From Branchinecta lynchi (Eukaryota > Arthropoda > Branchiopoda > Anostraca > Branchinectidae): DNA of 64,000 nt. Made by a program: the position numbers and the translations under genes. Below are positions 35,706-47,100 of the stretch, one piece after another; positions within the stretch are counted from its first letter, which is position 1; every line of letters begins with the position of its first letter. The notes below the pieces were generated by a model. The model had not been told where the DNA came from. It was given only the letters and a program-made list of their open reading frames with translations, and did not search any database. The stretch lies in NCBI GenBank assembly GCA_023053575.1, contig JAKZAP010000001.1, positions 7,394,849-7,458,848 on the forward strand, given 5' to 3'.

Positions 35706-35990
35706 TTATTCAAACAATGTTTGCAACGGATACGTCAGCTATGATTTTTCATCAGCGATATTTCGGCCCTTCTTGGCAAGGGTCCTCTTCAGGCTGCTGT
35801 CAATCTTCTGGTTCAACTTCGGGGAAGGAAACAAACCTGTAATCAGGTAATAAGGATTACAGGTTTGTTTCATTCCCCGAAGTTGAACCAGAAGATTGAC
35901 AGCCTGATGAGGACCCTTGCCAAGAAGGGCCAAAATATCGCTGATGAAAAATCATAGCTGACGTATCGGTTGCAAACATTGTTTGAATAA
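35706..35990. repeat. Palindrome of hammerhead-like units (right arm)
   Basis: Counterpart of 16739-17020 in the right arm. The + strand unit has the core change CAAAA instead of CGAAA near 35931, which would break the conserved GA of the core. The - strand unit keeps an intact core (CUGAAGA and GAAA). Confidence 0.8.
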
Positions 35991-36039
35991 ATGTTTCAAA
36001 GTCAGCTTGGGCTCAAAGAATATCTATCTACGAAGTACG

Positions 36040-36176
36040 GATTACAGGTTTGTTTCCTTCCCCGAAGTTGAACCAGAAGATTGACAGCCTGACGAGGACC
36101 CTTGCCAAGAAGGGCCGAAATATCGCTGATGAAAAATCATAGCTGACGTATCCGTTGCAAACATTGTTTGAATAAA
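36040..36176 (+). ncRNA. Hammerhead-ribozyme-like unit, intact core
   Basis: Starts GATTACAGGTTTG and ends ACATTGTTTGAATAA. Core: CUGACGA at 36089-36095; a stem II of GG(A)CCCUU paired with AAGGGCC around a GCCAAG loop; GAAA at 36117-36120; a stem III (AUA..CG with CG..UAU, capped by an inner hairpin at 36126-36142); then the AUC cleavage triplet ending at C 36152. This is the type I hammerhead order. Weak point: helix I pairs only if one C after the cleavage site is unpaired. Penelope-like retroelements and retrozymes are known carriers of such ribozymes; no associated protein is seen here. Activity is inferred. Confidence 0.5.
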
Positions 36177-37139
36177 TGTTTCAAAGTCAGCTTGGGCTCA
36201 AAGAATATTTATGTTTGTGCTTTTGAAGATCTGAGATATCTCTGACCAACTCGGTGCAGTCTAGTACACTAAGCCCTTCTTTGATACCCATGCTCAAATG
36301 GCGTGGCATCAGTGTAGCCAATTGGTGCACGTTCGCGCCATTCTGGCACCATTTGGGTATTGTTTTAGGCGGCTGCACTTTAAATTTGTAATGGAGCATT
36401 TGTGCACATTCCAGCACATTCCCCTAAATCTCTGCATCAATTTGTAGATATTTCACAAGATAATATCACTTAAATTTTAAATTTTAATATTGAGGGTTGC
36501 AGCAGGGTTGCGGGGGCAATTGTCACAAGTTTTGCTAGGGGGGTGAGATGAGGGGTAACTACTGCAAAATATACTACTTTTAAAGTATTAAAATATTTTA
36601 AAATACAGTAAGTTGAAGAGTAAATAGTGCGAGGGTTTCTTCAACAGCTGTATGGCAGTAGAGCCCTGTAGAAGAAGTGTCAAGATAACAGCCGATTGGT
36701 TGTCTATCATTGTCATTGTGACGTCAAATTTGATGCACTGCAGAGCAGTAGCGGGTAATCGACCAGTCATACACAAATCCTAAATTTTTGGGCATGGTGC
36801 CCTAAAGTCTGGGCATGCCCGGACTCATGTGCATGGTGCCCATACGTTGGTTATTTAATTAATAAGCCCTTATTATGTACTGACTGACTTGGTATTAATG
36901 AACAATGCAAAGGCTTTCTCCTTTTATGGGTCTGGACTTACTTCAGTTACCCCAAGTAGAGACCCAAAAAAACATCTACAGACCAAAACGTATCCAGAGA
37001 GGTATCTCTGACCAAATCGAGGCAGTCTCCAGGGGGAGCTCCATCCAAACGACCTACGCTCTTGGCATGGGGCGAAATTCAAAATTCTCGTTTGTGAGCC
37101 AGGCGCCGGTGATGGGAAGATGCCATTTTTTCTTATAAG

Positions 37140-37360
37140 CTTATAAGCAAAAAAAATGGGGATGTGAACTGGTTAGATGAATTTACCTTCGGGCGGGATC
37201 ACTGTTCCTATGGCCAGCTTCTACCAGACTATTGTAGTGGTTTGCAAACTCTGTTCACAAGCCCCTTGGTAGCTCAGTGGTAGAGTGACTGCCTTGTAAG
37301 CAGAGGGTCCTGGGTTCAAATCCCGGCTGAGAAGCATTTTTGTCTATCAGTTCACTACTT
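37140..37360 (+). mobile_element. tRNA-Thr-derived SINE (right arm)
   Basis: Contains the tRNA-like region 37263-37334 with TGT anticodon and two acceptor-stem mismatches. It is the duplicate of the left-arm copy. Confidence 0.6.
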
Positions 37361-37479
37361 ACAAATATTTTAAAATACTGCAATTTGAAGAGGGGTCCTT
37401 CAACAGCTATATCGCAGTAGATCCCTGTAGAAGAAATGTTGAGATAACAGCAGATTGGTTGTCTACCATTCTGATGTCA

Positions 37480-37579
37480 NNNNNNNNNNNNNNNNNNNNN
37501 NNNNNNNNNNNNNNNNNNNNNNNNNNNNNNNNNNNNNNNNNNNNNNNNNNNNNNNNNNNNNNNNNNNNNNNNNNNNNNN
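37480..37579. other. Assembly gap (100 N)
   Basis: Exactly 100 N, the conventional size for a gap of unknown length. It lies at the outer edge of the right inverted-repeat arm, so the arm's true end and the linkage to sequence on the right are not directly shown. Confidence 1.
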
Positions 37580-38264
37580 GGATCGCAAAAACTACGGGAA
37601 AGCGATTCCTGGAACCACTATCCCGTTGCACTGATAGCGAAAACACATGGAAAGCTGACATCGCAGGGTTAAATCTTGAATTACAAACTTTTTTTGAATA
37701 AATATGGTTCACTTAACGGTTCTTCGATTCTCATCCGTTCTATCGAAGTCACCTTAATTACGATTACCATTTTTGTTATCTATTAGTGACACTTGCACTG
37801 TTTTTCTCCACATATTTGAATTCCCGCCGAAACACTCAACTTTCCGTGGAGCTTTCCACTATCCTTGTGGAATCACTTTCCAGAAAGCTGCTTCGGTTTC
37901 CGAAGCACGAAAACCGGGATGGAAAGTTCGGCAACTTTCCGAAGTAGCGCGAAAACCATCGGAAAGTGATTCCGACTTTGCTTTCCATCTCGCAAAACCC
38001 TTCTTTAGAAAGGTGCAAAACATGTCCGATTCGAAAACGTGTTCAGCCAGTCCTGATTTGAAGATATAATTTGGACGGTTCCACATTGTACATTTTGTAC
38101 AACCCATCCCACGTTGTATATTTTGGAAAAGCCCAGATTCTTGCAACATGCACTGGACTTCATCAAACTATAAGCGAAGCCGTTCAGATTAGGAAAAACC
38201 GTTCAGGGATCACAGAGAGACGGGCGAATACTCACTGCCAGAAACATGGAAAGGCGTCATCAGT
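37580..38264. other. No gene recognised; short inverted CTTTCC/GGAAAG words
   Basis: Between the gap and a family A element. GGAAAG and CTTTCC words recur at short range (37595-37990) and may be a decayed minisatellite. Confidence 0.45.
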
Positions 38265-39492
38265 AACAAGACCAAAGGTTTCGATGGGATCCCAAAAAGT
38301 CATCCAAACAACTGGGTTTCGCCAAACTCCTTGAACATTTTTACTATTAAAATTCAGAAACAGATTAAGGACAAATAGCTAATAATCTGAGAAAACCAAG
38401 TTCAGATATGGATTCAGCATGTGTGTTTCCCCCTATAAGTCATATTTGTTTTGACGAAAACTTCCTTCCACTTCTGCCAATTTCCCGGTTTCAGCCGAAT
38501 TCTGGAACTACTTGTCAGGCGAAAAAAGAAAGCTAAGAAAGGAACTCAGCTTATCTTCTTTCCCCAATATTGAACATCTAATCAACTTCAAATAAAAATT
38601 TAACTTACAACAAATTTTCCGGCTCCAGCCGGATTCCGATCGAACTATATGTCACGGGTAAACAATGATTTTCATACACGGATTCAGCATCTCTTCTTAC
38701 CCCTAAATCGGATATCTAATCAACTACAAATAAAACTTTAACTTTTTCCGGTTTCGGCCGGATTCTAGGCGAAGTACTTGCCCGGGTAGAAAATTGTTTT
38801 CACACAGTTATTCAGCATGTCTTCTTACCCCTAAATCGAACACCTAATCAGCTCCAAATAAAACATTTACTTTTAACAAACTTTCTGGTTATGGCCGGAT
38901 TCCGGGCCAACTACTTGTCCGGCGAGTTAATGGTTTTGACCATTGTGTTCAGCGTGTCCTCTTACCCCTAAATCGAACTTCTAATGAACTTCAAATAAAA
39001 CTTTTACTTTCAACAGGCTTTCCGGTTTTGGCCGGATTCTGGGCTAACTACTTGTCCGGCACAAAAATGGTTTTCACCATCGTGTTCAGAATGTCTTCTT
39101 ACGTATAAATCGAACATCTAATCAACTTCAAATAATACCAGTTTTGGCCGGATTCCGGGCGAACTACTTGTCTTGTCCGATGACAAAATGGTTTTCACCA
39201 TCGCGTTCAGCATGACTTCTTACCCCATAATCGACTATCACAGTATCTTTTTAACAATATTTCATTTGCCCCTTAATTTAAACCCCCTCCCCACCCCTAA
39301 ATGTAGGGCTACAGAGCCCATCTACGAACTTGACCTTACTCTTGACCTTACTCTTGACCCAAAGAATCCTCACACAAAGTTTCATCAAAATATCTCATTC
39401 CCTTCGAGAGTTATAGTGCGCACAGAAGAACGGACGGACAAATTTTGCGATGTCATAGATATCCCACCACTTACGTTTTGGGATCCCAAAAA
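38265..39492 (+). mobile_element. Family A element, full length
   Basis: Starts AACAAGACCAAAGGTTTCGA, ends CGTTTTGGGATCCCAAAA. About five diverged CCGGATTCCGGGCGAACTA-type units fill the middle. The long frame at 39173-39709 simply reads through its end and the neighbouring DNA. Confidence 0.7.
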
Positions 39493-39713
39493 GGAAATGC
39501 AGACCCCAAGCTCTTCTCTACAACAAAACAAAAGTCAATCCAAATGCAGAAAAATCCCTACCCGACCAACTACCCAATCGAACAGCAAAAACCCTGGCAA
39601 AAACAGCAGCTGTGTCCAAAATGAGATCACAGCAACCGTTTTAACGACAACGACTATCTTTGGTTTTCTGTTTCCCACAACTTCGTTTTTCCAACTTGAG
39701 CGGTTTTGAGCCT

Positions 39714-39778
39714 GAAGAGGACCCTTGCCAGAAAGACCGAGATATAGCTCCAATAAAATTCAGCTGACGTATCCGTTT
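39714..39778 (+). ncRNA. Degenerate hammerhead-like unit
   Basis: CCTGAAGAGGACCCTTGCCA and CAGCTGACGTATCCG are retained, but the GAAA is GAGA and stem II is disrupted (agaaagacc). Probably a dead copy. Confidence 0.4.
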
Positions 39779-39789
39779 CGCACTATCAA

Positions 39790-39968
39790 ACCTTAGTATA
39801 GGGCTAGAGCCCATCTACAATCTTGACCCAAAGAATCCTTACACAAAGTTTCATCTTTCATCAAAATACATAATTTCCTTCGAGAGTTATCGTGCTAACA
39901 GACGGACAACTTTTGCGATGTCATAGGTCATAGGTATCCCTCCCACTTACGTTTTTGGATCCCAAAAC
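39790..39968 (+). mobile_element. Family A fragment, terminal block only
   Basis: Contains cttcgagagttatcgtgc, acagacggacaac and TACGTTTTTGGATCCCAAAA, with a small internal duplication (gtcatag twice). Confidence 0.55.
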
Positions 39969-40019
39969 ATGCCAGTTTTTAAAATGTCATTTTTGAAAAA
40001 ATGACCAAGTCCAAAAGAT

Positions 40020-40150
40020 GCCAGTGATTCTCAGGAAAAACGTGACAACGGCTCTCTAACGACTCAAACTCACATCCTCACATCCTCTAGGGGCTCTAGG
40101 TACACGTCGATTTTCCATCGGCAAGGAGAGTTAATGATCAAGAGTTTTCT
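40020..40150 (+). repeat. Dispersed repeat next to family E, copy 2
   Basis: Partner of 33800-33985 and directly upstream of a family E array, so the two may be one element. Confidence 0.55.
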
Positions 40151-40179
40151 TGCGAAGCTGATGATGAGTATTTGGCACC

Positions 40180-40275
40180 TGATAGTTGCGTTTTTGCAGA
40201 TACAATGGTATCTGATACCAGGGTCTTAAGTCGTTTTCGCAGTTACTGTGGTATCTGCAGGGGTGTCACAAGTGC
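40180..40275 (+). repeat. Family E palindromic repeat, short
   Basis: TTTTGCAGATACAATGGTAT and CTGATACCAGGG, then GTTACTGTGGTATCTG. Confidence 0.5.
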
Positions 40276-40304
40276 ATTTTCGGTGGGGGGGGGGGGGGGG
40301 GGTG

Positions 40305-40665
40305 CAGAGCCAAAGTATTACCGAATCTTTCAAAAATTTTATCGAATCCTAGAACTAAGAATTCGAGCTTTAAATTATGGAACAGAAACGACTACGTAGG
40401 AAGAGTAACAATAAAGGGCAGCATGAAAGACGATAAGCCAACTATTAGGCGGTGTTTCGGCGAAGCCCACATGTAGAATATATTGTCGGGCATGATTGCA
40501 GTAACAGCTTCTATCTATTATAGCCAATATAAAACTAAATCGAGCGCCGCGGGCGAAATTTTTTGAAATCCATTTTTTTCTGTAGGATAAAATTTGACTG
40601 CTTCTCTTACAAATTCTATCATTTACCGTTGATTTAAATACCGAGACTCTAAGAAGTTAGAGTCT
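40305..40665 (+). repeat. Dispersed repeat, copy 2
   Basis: Partner of 2385-2745, preceded by an 18-base poly-G run. Two CGCC(G/A)CAGGCGAAATTTT words (about 40545 and 40667) also occur near 19055. Confidence 0.65.
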
Positions 40666-40979
40666 CGCCACAGGCGAAATTTTGTTTTGTTTTTTCCTGC
40701 CAAATTTAATTTTCATCCAATTCTAGCTTTTAATGTTTGAAATCTCAATCCTAAAATTGGCTTAAAAGTCTTAAACCCCCCGTCAAATGACGCGCCCTTC
40801 CACAAAATAGAGAATATTACGAAAAGTGCTACAGGCGGAATTTTCCAAATATTTATGATTAGATATTCTTTTGGGGATCCAAATAAAAGTAAGGACTATC
40901 GATGGTATCATAGATCATCCCTTTTGTCTGCGACCAGTGCTTCACTCGACCTCTTCTGAGTTTCGAGATTCGTGGTAAC

Positions 40980-41530
40980 TTCCGAATCCTGACAATTATA
41001 ACGAATAAATTACCGAATCCCAGTTATTATATCGAATATGTTGAGACCGATAGCATGTTAGGGATTCTGTATAACTACCGTATCCCGGTTATTATACCGA
41101 ATTGTTTTGGTATCGAAAGACTACCGAACAATATTCTTATTCAGTATACTTTCGTCGGAACTGGAACGAAGTCAGGATTCGTGGTTAACTTCCTAATCCT
41201 GGAAATTATACTGAATAAATTACGAATCATGATCATGATACCGAATAACTTTGAACCAATAGTTTATTCGGGATTCTGTGTAACTACGGAATCTCCATAA
41301 ATATACCGAATAGTTCCGGCATCGAAAAATTACCAAATGATTTCAGTAAATTCTCTCACCAAATTCGTGATAACTAGCGAATACTGGCAATTATACCGAA
41401 TCCAGATCATTATGCCAAAGAGATTTGTACATATAGCCTATTTAGGATTCTGTATAACTACCAAATCCCCGTAAATATATCGAACAGTTCTGCCATCCAA
41501 AAAATACCGAACAATTTTAGTATTTCAAAA
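40980..41530 (+). repeat. Diverged minisatellite rich in ATACCGAATA
   Basis: Repeated ACTACCGAATCC, attataccgaat and ggattctgtataactacc with a super-period of about 130-190 bases. The region 180-700 has a similar look (ttcggtaattc, gaattcgg). Confidence 0.5.
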
Positions 41531-41544
41531 AGGCGACGCCCCTG

Positions 41545-41815
41545 GGTATCTGATACCACGGTCAAAAGACACTGTTACAGTTGTCGTGGTATCTGAAAAG
41601 TCACTTCACTGTCATCAAATTTTATCAAAATGGGGAGGTAGAAGTTTACCCAGCAGTTTTTCTTTTGGAATAACTTCGAAAAGTGCAATTTCGGCAATAG
41701 TCGTTTTTGCAGAGCAACCGTGTATCAGATACCAAGGTAACTGCAAAAACGATAATTCGAAACCCAGTTACCGTGGTAACAGATAGTACCATATATGGTA
41801 TCTGCAAAACGCAAC
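41545..41815 (+). repeat. Family E palindromic repeat
   Basis: GGTATCTGATACCACGGTC, GTCGTGGTATCTG and AGTTACCGTGGTAACAG within 270 bases; same architecture as 10190-10655. Confidence 0.6.
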
Positions 41816-42229
41816 TGATGCCATTCTATCGGTTTCCCGGAGAAAACCAACGCAGCAATCGAAACTACACTTTCAAATCAGCACTAGCAGACCATCATTC
41901 AAAATTCCTTCCTGTTCACTATTCCTTGACCACCAGCCATATTAGAAGCCGCTCAGCTTCATATGGGTAGGTAGCACTTATGTCAACTAACGCATGTGCT
42001 CTAAAGGCCTTATGACTCTCCCAGACCCCCCCCCCCTCCCTCAACTCCGGAATGATAGTCTCGTCTGTCAAGTTGCACACCCCTGTCCCTGCACACAGTG
42101 TCAGAGTCTGAACCTGTAACTGAACAGGAGGACAGAACAGGAGTGTGAACTTAAAAACCGTCCTCCTTGAATGGTAAAAAAAACAACAACATTTTAGCAC
42201 TGTGTGGTTAAGGCATACTTTGAGTGGAA

Positions 42230-42840
42230 CTAGGAATTCATTCAGCAAAATACTTGAGGCACAAATGTTCAAAATTCAAGATGCAAGTGTTACCCTTTTG
42301 GATGTTTCCTCGTCGCTATAAAAAATCATGGACAATACGGCCCAACCAGCACACGACGTTATCCACTGCTTCCTGGCCGAAGATTGAAAATTAATTGTTT
42401 TTTTTCTGTGTGTTTGTGTTTCATTTATTTTCTTTCATTTACTGCAAAAATGGGCCCTTGGGAAACATGAAGAATGTTTAGTCTGTCCGAAAGAGATTTT
42501 TGTGCCGTGTGATCCAGATACACACTTCAAGGCTAGCAAATCATTTATAAGCAAAACCATTAAGGCAAAAATACTTGGGGAACATGCAAATAATATTGTT
42601 TGGTTTAAGTATGTTTGCCGCGGTGAAGATGTACACTTAAAGGGTAACAGGAATTATCTGTAAGCAAAATTGTTTCATGCAATATGTTCATGGGCCCTTG
42701 GGAACATACTGCGTCGCTTTGCCAAACACCTTTTGGACCGAGCAAATAAGATGCACACTTTAGGGGGGCACGAATTCAAACTCATTAGTACGCAAAACCC
42801 TTGAGGCACAAATGATCATGGGCCAATCGAGATCCTGTCC
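42230..42840 (+). repeat. Diverged tandem repeats, ~150-bp units
   Basis: Units contain gcaaaacccttgaggcacaa, atgatcatgggcc, cccttgggaacat and gatacacactt. Three to four units are visible; no coding potential. Confidence 0.5.
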
Positions 42841-43030
42841 AGACCTGCAGCGGGACATCTGAGAAATCTGCTCATTTCAGTTATCATATTTCATTAAGAT
42901 CGGATAACTCCTTCGTAAGTTATGCCCGTCAAAACACTAGCTTCCTGGATCCCCTCCCTCCACTCCCACCTAGATTATCGGATCCGAGAAATGACAATAA
43001 CCTGTTCATCAGGCGAGGTCCCTAATACGC
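42826..43030 (+). mobile_element. Family B fragment
   Basis: A single central unit (catttcattaagatcggataac, ccctccctccactccc, gtccctaatacgcctg) without either end. Confidence 0.45.
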
Positions 43031-44091
43031 CTGAATTCCTCAACACCGCAATACGTGCCCGGAGCTGGCTTTCGTTTTCGAATATGTGTATTACATAGAA
43101 ATTAATAAAGAATAAAACGCACAAAATACCATATATCGCGTTTCAACTTTCCAAGCAATCAGTCCTGAATTACTAGAATTTACCTTGAGCCTCGTTTTTG
43201 TTGTGAGCAAGGCCGTGATTCTCGAGAAGCGCTGCCGTCTTCCTCAGAAGCACTGCAGTGCAAAAACGGATGTAGAAAGAATCAGTCTGGAAGCGGCCGA
43301 TAAGTGGACCTGCAGCGTACAACAAAAACGAGGCTCTGATACCACCTTCAAGGGTGCATCGATTTGAAAGACAACGAAAAGGAAATCGAAAGTTCCCGGT
43401 CAGTTTACGCTGTACCGTGTCAGTTCACACTGACTGGCAAAGTCTATCGCAACGGAGTCTTTGTCTCCCGTCTTCAAACATTAACGATCTACAAAGTTCA
43501 GAGCTGGCAACTGCTGGAAAGAATGAACCACAGATCACACGTGCAATACAAGACACGTGAAGTCCTACTAGGGCCACCGCTGACTACGAAAACTTCATCG
43601 GAGATTGCTTGCAATAGCCAATTACGAGTCGGTTAAGGGGTAACTTCTCCCCAAACAACACACAAGGCAGCTCTTAGAAATACTGTAAAATCAAGAGAAA
43701 GGCTAAAATGTTGATGAACAACAAATGTCTCCATTGTCGTCAGTTCGGGCCGAGAAAACCGAATTCTGAATGCTGAAACGCAGAAAATCCAGATCGGAAT
43801 TCCGGACCGCAGACCCTGATCGTCCGTAGACACCATAATCTGAGCATCTACAAGGACATTCTACTTTACTCGTCCGCTAGATGGGCCAACGTTTTGTTCA
43901 AAATAAAGTCCGCGGAATTCAGGAGCATTTACTCCGTGTGATCTATGACACTGGAACACAAACGCAATACGGGAACACAGCAATAAATCACTCAAATCAA
44001 TGGAATCATTAGCGCTGGGCTTACGACGAATCACACTATCGGAACAACAGAAACGGTAAACAACTCCTCGATTATAGACTTCAAACAGAAC
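43030..44091. other. Downstream of STAM stop; presumed 3' UTR, with unassigned open stretches on +
   Basis: On the - strand this follows the STAM stop and is probably partly 3' UTR. On the + strand it holds unusually open, repeat-poor frames: 43185-43367, 43364-43636, and a short one near 43822-43935 that includes ILLYSSARWANVLFK. The last faintly recalls the C-terminal part of LINE ORF2 proteins (LLY...W). I cannot identify a family, and the frames are broken relative to each other. Confidence 0.25.
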
Positions 44092-44179
44092 TTATTGCGT
44101 GTGTTGATATGGGTGTTGCATCCATGGAGCTGGAACCGGTGGCGCTTCTTGATGATGATGCGGAAAACTATGGTGGGGA
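44092..44179 (-). CDS. STAM: STAM terminal exon and stop
   Basis: Acceptor tcttttgcag; the split codon completes His. It encodes a His/Pro-rich end ([18 protein letters not shown]) and stops at TAA 44092-44094. Codon phase and composition continue the previous exon exactly. Bases below 44092 should be 3' UTR; the nearest AATAAA I see on this strand is at 42424-42429, so the polyadenylation site is unclear. Confidence 0.9.
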
Positions 44180-47100
44180 CTGCAAAAGAGGGACATTAGG
44201 GTAATCCATCTCCCATCGGCTACGCTTTTGCAAGAATATCTTTTTGATTCGGACCTTCTACATGTCCACACAAATACGAGAATGCGCATCCTCCTGTTGG
44301 ATGCTTATGGAAGCCATATTATGAGAGTGTAACGTTGTCGTGATTAGCATTACATGTAATATGTCATAGCGACAAGCTTAAAGGCACAGAAAACTTGACT
44401 ACGCAACTTTCGGCCATCAAACCGACCTGGGTGGCTTAGATAAAGGTGCAGGGACTTATTGTCGACAGGACCCCCCCCCCCCCTTCTTTGTCATCTCGAA
44501 CCCCCTCCTTAATGTTCCCAAAGCTAGCTGGCAGGGCCATACTACTAAACCACTTCTACTAACTCAAAAGTCGAATTCTCGGAAACTGCAATGGTTGTAA
44601 CGAGAATTTTTCTTACTCTCAATATCGACTCAGAGTACATCCTTGATATGTCAGCTAGCACCCCGAGTCAAGTTTTTTGTTTCTTTAAAACTTACCAATT
44701 TTGTTTGTTTGTTTTTGTTTTATAAAGAAATGAATAAATAAATAAAGGTGGCCTTGTGCCTTCTTGTGGGATCAAAAACCTACATGCCTGCCTTTGTAGT
44801 ATCAGTATCAAGGTTCAGGTTCAGGTTCATTTAATGATAAACTTACTTCTACAAACATAAGAATTTACACAAATCCGGCAGGGCGCAAAGCACGAAAAGG
44901 CCGGCAAATTTTATCCTGATAGATATTGAGCAGCTGAGCCGGTTGTACCTGGCGTCGTTCGAAACGCATCAAAGCAAACATATTTACACCATCCTTCAGA
45001 GCGGGGAACCACCCTGGCCACTCCGCGGGATATTAATCAAAGGACTGCCATGAAGAGATCACGAAGGGATCTTTTTATTCATTTAGTTCTACTGGGTAAA
45101 CTTTCCCAAAAATGGTTCAGGACAAAGCAAAAACTGCTCATTTGGATGATTACTGTTTTGTCCGATTCTTACAAAAACAAGACCAAAGGTGTCGATGGGA
45201 TCCCAAAAATCTAAGATTTGATCCGGACAGTTGGGTCTTGTCTTCGCCAGATCCAGTCTTCGCCAGGCTAATCATCAAAGAAAACCGAGTTCAGATATTC
45301 CATCTATCTATCAATCTATACCTATATAGGCCATATCTATTTTGACGATACTGACCGAAACTTCCTGCTTTACTTCTGCCAAATTTGCGGTTTCGTCCGA
45401 ATTCCGAACTAGTCCAGCAAAAAAAGAAAATTCAGAAACGAATCCAGCGTATCTCCTTATCCCTATAAGAACATCTAATCAACATTAAATAGAACTTTGA
45501 CTTAAAAAAATGCGGGTACAACCGTATTCCGGACTAATTATATGTCCGGGTAAATAATGATTGTCATATACAGACTCAGCGTATCTTCTTACCCCTAAAT
45601 CTAACATCTAACCAACTTCAGATAAAACTTTTGCTTTTGACATATTTTCCGGTTTTGGCCGGATTCCAGGCGAACTAGTTGTCCGGCGAGAAAATGGTTT
45701 CCACCATCGGGCTCAGCATGTGTTCTTACCTCTAAATCAAACATTTAATCAACTGCAAATGAAACTTTTAATTCTAACCAGCTTTCCGGTTTTTGCCGGA
45801 TTCCGGGCGAACTGCTTGTCCAGCGAGAAAATGGTTTTCACCATCGTGTTCGGCATGTCTTCTTACTCCTAAATCAAACATTTAATCAACTTCAGATGAA
45901 ACTTTTACTTTTAACAAACTTTCCGTTTTTTACCGGATTCCGGACGAACTACTTGTCCGACGGGAAAATGATTGTCACCATCGTGCTCAGCATGTCTTCT
46001 TACCCCATAGTCGACTATCACATTAGCTGTTTAAAAATATTTTGTTTGTCCCTTAATTTGAACCCCCTCCCCACCCCCAAATACAGGGCTACAGAGCCCA
46101 TCTACGAACTCGACCTTACCCTTGACCCAAACAATCCTCACACCAAATTTCATCAAAATATCTCATTCCCTTCGAGAGTTATCGTGCTTACAGATGGACG
46201 GACGGACAACTTTTGCGATGCCATAGGTATCCCTCCACTTACGTTTTGGGATCCCAAAAACCCAGTGATATCTTACTCAAAATAGGACTTACTGATAATG
46301 AGGCGGCATTCCTGGATGATTATGATTTCCGTACACATGCTGCCCCACTGGTTCAGGAATATGGCCAGGAGGCATACTAGTACCCCCGAGGTTGGACGAG
46401 TACATCCCAGGATGCTGACCGTACACGCCAGGGTTGGGTGGAATCTGCTAAAACGAAAAATACAGAAGTCATACTCGAACCAACCTTAGGGTAACACCTG
46501 CTGTGTACCTACAAGGGTCGACAAATCCTAGACCAGTGGTTCCCAACCTTTTCCGTACCGCGTACCCCTAATCAAGGTCCAAATAGATTGCGTACCCCCT
46601 TTTTTAGAACGTGAAAATGACGATGGTTATTATCATAAATGATAAGGTATGCATGTGTAAAAGTATATACAAAATCAATGAGGCTATCACCAGAGGCTGT
46701 TTTATAGCAAATATTTTGTCAAATCTCGACTCGACATCGTTAACGGAATATGTTTTACAGTATGCCAGTTTCTGTGTTTGGTTTTGATGTTCTCAGTCTC
46801 CTTTCATCAAGCTCCATCGCAAAAATTTTTGTTAGCTTAATTCGCAACCTGAATGACAGTTTCGCTGGCAATGTCTTCGATTCTTTTTGAAACAGTGTTG
46901 TTTGACACAGGAACAAATTTTACGGCAGTAGGCTAGCTGTTTTTTAATCAACATTATTTCACTGAATTTCACTAGGGCTTGTAATCAGAGGAGTCACGCA
47001 CGGGTTGACAATACCCATCACCCAAAAAGGTCGGCCAGATGACTGAAAAGAGTCGGCGCAAAGCGCCGCGATTTTTCGTAAAAGCAGTTATTTAAAAAAA

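Larger units (their letters stand above)
33989..37479 (-). repeat. Right arm of large inverted duplication, truncated by assembly gap
   Basis: Reverse complement of 15420-18716, beginning CATAGTCTTCAGTTC and running without interruption into the N-run at 37480. It carries its own copies of the TIR element (34293-35665), the palindrome (35706-35990) and the SINE (37140-37360), plus an additional unit at 36040-36176. The arms face each other across about 15 kb that contains the cuticle gene. Confidence 0.9.

Noticed and set aside
39173..39709. 178-codon frame
   Set aside because: It translates the end of a family A element and adjacent ribozyme-like debris; the first half recurs wherever family A occurs (for example 45896-46285).
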